DNA of 26,516 nt from Methanobacteriota archaeon. Its GTDB lineage: Archaea; Thermoplasmatota; Poseidoniia; Poseidoniales; Thalassarchaeaceae. A program made the position numbers and the translations under genes. Every line of letters begins with the position of its first letter. Within the stretch, counting starts at the first letter, position 1. The DNA is taken from contig PBPH01000058.1 of NCBI GenBank assembly GCA_002725475.1, positions 1-26,516 on the forward strand. Direction: 5' to 3'. Below, one piece after another: positions 23,261 through 26,516 of this stretch. The notes under the pieces are model-generated. The model searched no databases, was not told the DNA's origin, and saw nothing but the letters and a program-made list of their open reading frames with translations.

Positions 23261-25057
23261 ATGTCAGTAATTCCCCCTGCTTGGTTGGGAGGTTTGCTTG
23301 GGACCCTAATTCTTGCATTATTAGTGGCTATTGCAATTCGTTGGGTTAGGTTGCCATACACTATTGCCCTAGTAATTGTTGGTCTTGTTCTTGGATGGTT
23401 AGGTGAGTCAATGTTTGAAGGAATAGAACCAGGGGGTGGGCTACTTTCTGCAGAGTTGATTTTGTTCATTCTTTTACCCCCCCTATTGTTCGAAGGTTCT
23501 TCAGCAATGCATATCGAAAAACTGAAGAGTAATTGGAGAACAATTTCTCTTTTGGCAATCCCTGGGGTTTTAATCAACACTCTAGTAATAGCCCTAATTT
23601 GCTGGCGTTTGATATGGTGGGGTGAGGAATTTGGTTTTCTATATGGTTTATTGATTGGTTCAATATTGGCAGCCACCGACCCCGTTAGTGTTCTAGCACT
23701 TGTAAGAAGTTTGGGTGCTCCAAAAAGACTAGCAGTTCTTCTTGAAGGTGAGTCGCTGTTTAATGATGGGACGGCGATTGTTTTATTCAATATAATTCTA
23801 GGCACCACGCTACTAGCATTTGCCGGTGGCTCAATTGAATTAGGTTCAATTTTAACTGGCGGATTAGCGGATTTCATAGTTGTTGGTTCAGTAGGTGCGG
23901 TGGTTGGTTACATATGCGGGATGGTCGCCAATCATCTACTACAGCAAAGTGAGGATCATCTTGTAGAAATAGCACTCACTGTGGCCCTTGCATTCGGCTC
24001 ATTTTTATTAGCAGAATTGATGCATGGTAGTGGGGTCATTTCAGTTGTTGTGGCTGGGCTACTTGTGGGCAACAAAGGAGCTCCAGAGGGTATGACTGCA
24101 ACAGCGAGAGTCGGATTGCACCATTTTTGGGAAGTAATATCCTTCTTAGTAAACAGCATATTATTCCTCATCGTTGGATATGAGCTTCAGTCAGTAATTG
24201 CTTGGGATACAGATACTGGTTTCCTAGCACTAGTAGCAATCTCATCAGCATTAATTGCTCGCTTAGTGGTATTCCCCTTGACTCGCATAGCTAATTTATG
24301 GCAACCAAACAAGATTGATGGTAAATGGCAAATGGCAATGTGGTGGGGTGGGCTTCGCGGTTCGATTCCAATTGCAATGCTGTTGCTTCTTTCACATATT
24401 GTTCATGATGGGCAGGCAGTTGTATTTGGAGATGGTTTAGTCACCGTCAAATTAGATGAAACGATATATCATGAAATGCTGGTGCTAGCATTCAGCGTCA
24501 TATTATTTACCCTAGTTGTTCAAGGATTAACCATGAAACCACTTCTAAACAAGTTAGGGATTGCTGGCAGATTAGCCGAAAGCGAGGCGCGTTATGAATC
24601 TGCATTGGCTAGATTGGTTGCCTCTAGGGCGGCCTTGAGAAAATTATCTTCACTTAGTACTCAAGGAATGATTAGCGAGAAAGACCGTGAGAAGATGGCT
24701 CAAAAATATCAGGAGAGAATTGATGATGCAAAAACCAACATAATTGAGTTATCAGAAACTTCCCTGGTACACGCTAGTCGTATTGAGTCAGCACGACGTG
24801 ATTTGATTAGGGCCGAAATCGAAGCATTACGTGACGCAGAACGTCTTGGGCAACTAAATCCACAGGTAATTGAGAAGACTTTACATGCCTTAGATGAGGC
24901 ACTTACATCGTCTGAATATGCACGAGAAGAACTCGTTGTAGTTAAGGACGGAAACGACATCGATCCAGATATTGAAATTGATATTGATGATTTAATTCCC
25001 GAATCTACCGAATCAATTGTTGGAGAAATTTACTATGAAGATTCGGAATCGGAATAA
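23261..25057 (+). CDS. CPA1-family Na+/H+ antiporter (NhaP/NHE-like) with long cytoplasmic tail
   Basis: This 598-residue inner-membrane protein exchanges Na+ for H+. About twelve hydrophobic segments occupy residues 5-430. Family motifs are ILLPPLLFEGSSAMH (70-84), ATDPVSVLALVRSLG (138-152, ion-site D140) and LLEGESLFNDGTAIVLF (160-176), with the N168-D169 pair typical of electroneutral CPA1 antiporters. WWGGLRGSIPIAMLLLL near residue 365 is the conserved arginine helix. Residues about 430-598 form a charged, helical, probably coiled-coil tail with an extremely acidic end (DIDPDIEIDIDDLIPESTES), a likely regulatory domain. ATG 23261 is chosen; a TTG directly before it is in frame. A terminator-like T-tract and inverted repeat upstream suggest its own promoter. 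Confidence 0.94.
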   Translation: MSVIPPAWLGGLLGTLILALLVAIAIRWVRLPYTIALVIVGLVLGWLGESMFEGIEPGGGLLSAELILFILLPPLLFEGSSAMHIEKLKSNWRTISLLAIPGVLINTLVIALICWRLIWWGEEFGFLYGLLIGSILAATDPVSVLALVRSLGAPKRLAVLLEGESLFNDGTAIVLFNIILGTTLLAFAGGSIELGSILTGGLADFIVVGSVGAVVGYICGMVANHLLQQSEDHLVEIALTVALAFGSFLLAELMHGSGVISVVVAGLLVGNKGAPEGMTATARVGLHHFWEVISFLVNSILFLIVGYELQSVIAWDTDTGFLALVAISSALIARLVVFPLTRIANLWQPNKIDGKWQMAMWWGGLRGSIPIAMLLLLSHIVHDGQAVVFGDGLVTVKLDETIYHEMLVLAFSVILFTLVVQGLTMKPLLNKLGIAGRLAESEARYESALARLVASRAALRKLSSLSTQGMISEKDREKMAQKYQERIDDAKTNIIELSETSLVHASRIESARRDLIRAEIEALRDAERLGQLNPQVIEKTLHALDEALTSSEYAREELVVVKDGNDIDPDIEIDIDDLIPESTESIVGEIYYEDSESE

Positions 25058-25106
25058 ATTTTCAAGTTGTTTAATGTAATGTTCTTATAATCTAATTTAG
25101 TCATCC

Positions 25107-25116
25107 TTTTAGATAT
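25107..25116 (+). promoter_or_regulatory. TATA-like box of the ArsB/NhaD-type permease gene
   Basis: TTTTAGATAT is centred about 25 bp before ATG 25136, consistent with a leaderless transcript independent of the upstream antiporter. A second A/T-rich stretch, CTTATAATC at 25084-25092, is an alternative. Confidence 0.4.
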
Positions 25117-25135
25117 CCATTATTCCGCCAACTGT

Positions 25136-26516
25136 ATGATTAGTCCCGAGCAGACGGTGTTATTGGTATTCATTGCCTCTTTTGTGTTGATTCTTTCTGA
25201 GAAATTACACCGCACGATTGCCGCATGGTTTGGATGCGTTTGCATGTTATTTTTGGGTTTGACTATGGGTGTATTTCACAAATGTGAAACCGTTGCAAGC
25301 GATGCAGGTGGGCACGGCATTTTTGCTAAGTTCGGAGGCGGAGGCACCGTCGAAATCTGTCACAGTACACTTGAGGGTTTGATGTTGCATTGGATTCATT
25401 TCGATGTAATTGGTCTGTTGTTGGGGATGATGATATTTGCAGCCCTGCTTGAAGTTTCGGGTTTCTTTGAATATGTATCTGTGAAGGCTGCGAAATTGTC
25501 AGGGGGGGACCCTTGGAAATTAGTCGTTTATCTTGGAACATTCACAACTCTAATATCCTTAGTTATTGACAATGTGACGGCCATAATAATCATCGCCCCG
25601 GTTACACTCAGAATATGTCAAAAATTGGAGATTAATCCAGTCCCCCCATTACTTGCTGAAGCTATTCTTTCAGACACAGGCGGGGTGGCATCTATGGTGG
25701 GGGATCCACCCAATGTCATGATTGCAAGTCAAGCTAGCGGTATGGATGAATTGGCATCTCTGTTCGGATTCAATGGCTTCTTGCTTCGTTTGGGTATTCT
25801 GACATTATTTGCTTGGATTATAACCTTGGGATACCTTCGTTACTATTACAGAGATTGGCGTGAATCTAAGCCTGCTAACGTTGAAGCAATTTTGGAAGAA
25901 GACGAGTGGGACTGTATTGAGCATCCATTGTTGATGAAAACAACATTATGGATTCTAGGTGCTACAGTTGTCATGTTCTCGGCAACTGAATTTTTGCACC
26001 TACATATTGGCATCCACGCGTTGGCTCTTGCTGGTGCAGGTATTGCGTTGGTTGCAGCAAAGCCCGAAGATAATGAGGTACTGCGTCACGGATTGATACA
26101 CTCTGTGAATGAGAAGGTTGAATGGCACGCCCTACTTTTCTTTGCAGGGTTGTTTATTTTGGTTGGAGCGGTAGGTAATGTGGGGTATCTCACCGATCTT
26201 GCCAATTGGATTTTCGATAATTTCGGTTCTAATCATGTGATGCTTGCAGTTGCAATTATTTGGGTCTCAGCAATCGCAAGTGCCTTTGTTGACAATATAC
26301 CCTTCACAGCTGCGATGATTCCCGTGATTGTGGCCATCGGTGCAGCCGACCCTACAGTTGACATGGCTCCACTATTCTGGGCACTAGCATTGGGTGCAGG
26401 ATTCGGTGGTAATGCAACACCAATTGGCTCCAGTGCTAATGTCATGGCAGTCTCAATTAGTGAGCGCGGTCCGAATCCAATAACAACGAAGGAATGGATG
26501 AGAGTTGGTTTCCCTG
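25136..26516 (+). CDS. ArsB/NhaD-type ion transporter (IT superfamily), 3' end outside window
   Basis: The frame runs 460 residues from ATG 25136 to the window edge without a stop. It is a polytopic membrane protein of the superfamily that includes NhaD Na+/H+ antiporters, arsenite permease ArsB and the P protein. The two inverted halves each show the D-N helix-break motif: SLVIDNVTAIIIIAPVT (D145-N146) and ASAFVDNIPFTAAMIPVI (D386-N387). Paired re-entrant motifs are also present: GDPPNVMIAS (189-198) and GNATPIGSSANVMA (425-438). About ten hydrophobic segments are visible so far. A soluble insert with Gly/His (DAGGHGIFAKFGGGG, 56-70) lies between the first helices. Since the preceding gene is a Na+/H+ antiporter and no arsenic genes are nearby, Na+/H+ exchange is the more likely activity. 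Only the last few residues should be missing. Confidence 0.9.
   Translation, partial: MISPEQTVLLVFIASFVLILSEKLHRTIAAWFGCVCMLFLGLTMGVFHKCETVASDAGGHGIFAKFGGGGTVEICHSTLEGLMLHWIHFDVIGLLLGMMIFAALLEVSGFFEYVSVKAAKLSGGDPWKLVVYLGTFTTLISLVIDNVTAIIIIAPVTLRICQKLEINPVPPLLAEAILSDTGGVASMVGDPPNVMIASQASGMDELASLFGFNGFLLRLGILTLFAWIITLGYLRYYYRDWRESKPANVEAILEEDEWDCIEHPLLMKTTLWILGATVVMFSATEFLHLHIGIHALALAGAGIALVAAKPEDNEVLRHGLIHSVNEKVEWHALLFFAGLFILVGAVGNVGYLTDLANWIFDNFGSNHVMLAVAIIWVSAIASAFVDNIPFTAAMIPVIVAIGAADPTVDMAPLFWALALGAGFGGNATPIGSSANVMAVSISERGPNPITTKEWMRVGFP

Noticed and set aside
23215..23877. Open minus frame opposite the antiporter (220 codons)
   Set aside because: It is a shadow of a conserved membrane protein; composition is not that of a protein and there is no start context.
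1..26516. tRNA, rRNA, CRISPR arrays, IS elements, phage or defence genes
   Set aside because: Gaps between genes are at most about 170 bp, and none shows a tRNA cloverleaf, direct-repeat array, transposase or integrase.

Overview
The window reads as a chromosomal segment of a planktonic euryarchaeon, most likely Marine Group II (Poseidoniales) or a close relative. The archaeal signs are archaeosine synthase ArcS, archaeal uS15, archaeal GluRS and PheT, type II GAPDH, RNase P protein Rnp4 and a YhbY-type RNA-binding protein. AT-rich DNA, starts that fit leaderless transcripts (a TATA-like box about 25 bp before the start codon) and many large signal-peptide proteins with beta-sandwich ectodomains point to the marine group. 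The lineage is an inference from gene content, not a phylogeny. No rRNA, tRNA, CRISPR array, IS element or phage gene was seen. No stretch over 300 bases lacks a gene.

Layout. 1-1050 (-): 5' part of a secreted protein. 1103-4408 (+): arcS, uS15 and a protein that may be a degenerate RecJ/Cdc45-like factor. 4412-6490 (-): exported membrane protein with a cytoplasmic zinc ribbon. 6635-7099 (+): CBS-domain protein. 7109-11947 (-): likely operon of a membrane-anchored ectodomain protein, rnhB and gltX. 12070-12417 (+): small acidic protein. 12425-15774 (-): likely operon of a glutamate-synthase-like protein and pheT. 15944-25057 (+): type II GAPDH, a 1605-residue cell-surface subtilase, adk, rnp4, a YhbY-domain gene and a CPA1 Na+/H+ antiporter. 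25136-26516 (+): ArsB/NhaD-family permease, cut by the window end.

Function. Most genes serve translation and RNA metabolism (arcS, uS15, gltX, pheT, rnp4, yhbY, rnhB), interleaved with surface proteins, central carbon and nucleotide metabolism (gap, adk) and Na+/H+ homeostasis. The subtilase and the 763-residue anchored protein share a recognisable extracellular motif, so they may belong to one surface system, plausibly for using protein or polymers.

The most unusual signal is regulatory. Four perfect inverted repeats with 6-7 bp arms and a 3-bp centre lie in the leaders of uS15, the glutamate-synthase-like gene/gap pair, the subtilase and the Na+/H+ antiporter. Three share the core CYC-TAY-GRG, with arm differences that keep the symmetry. 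They look like sites of one dimeric regulator or a family of 5'-leader hairpins. Other points of interest are the uS15-linked RecJ/Cdc45-like protein without catalytic motifs and the reordered, apparently cofactor-less glutamate-synthase-like protein.
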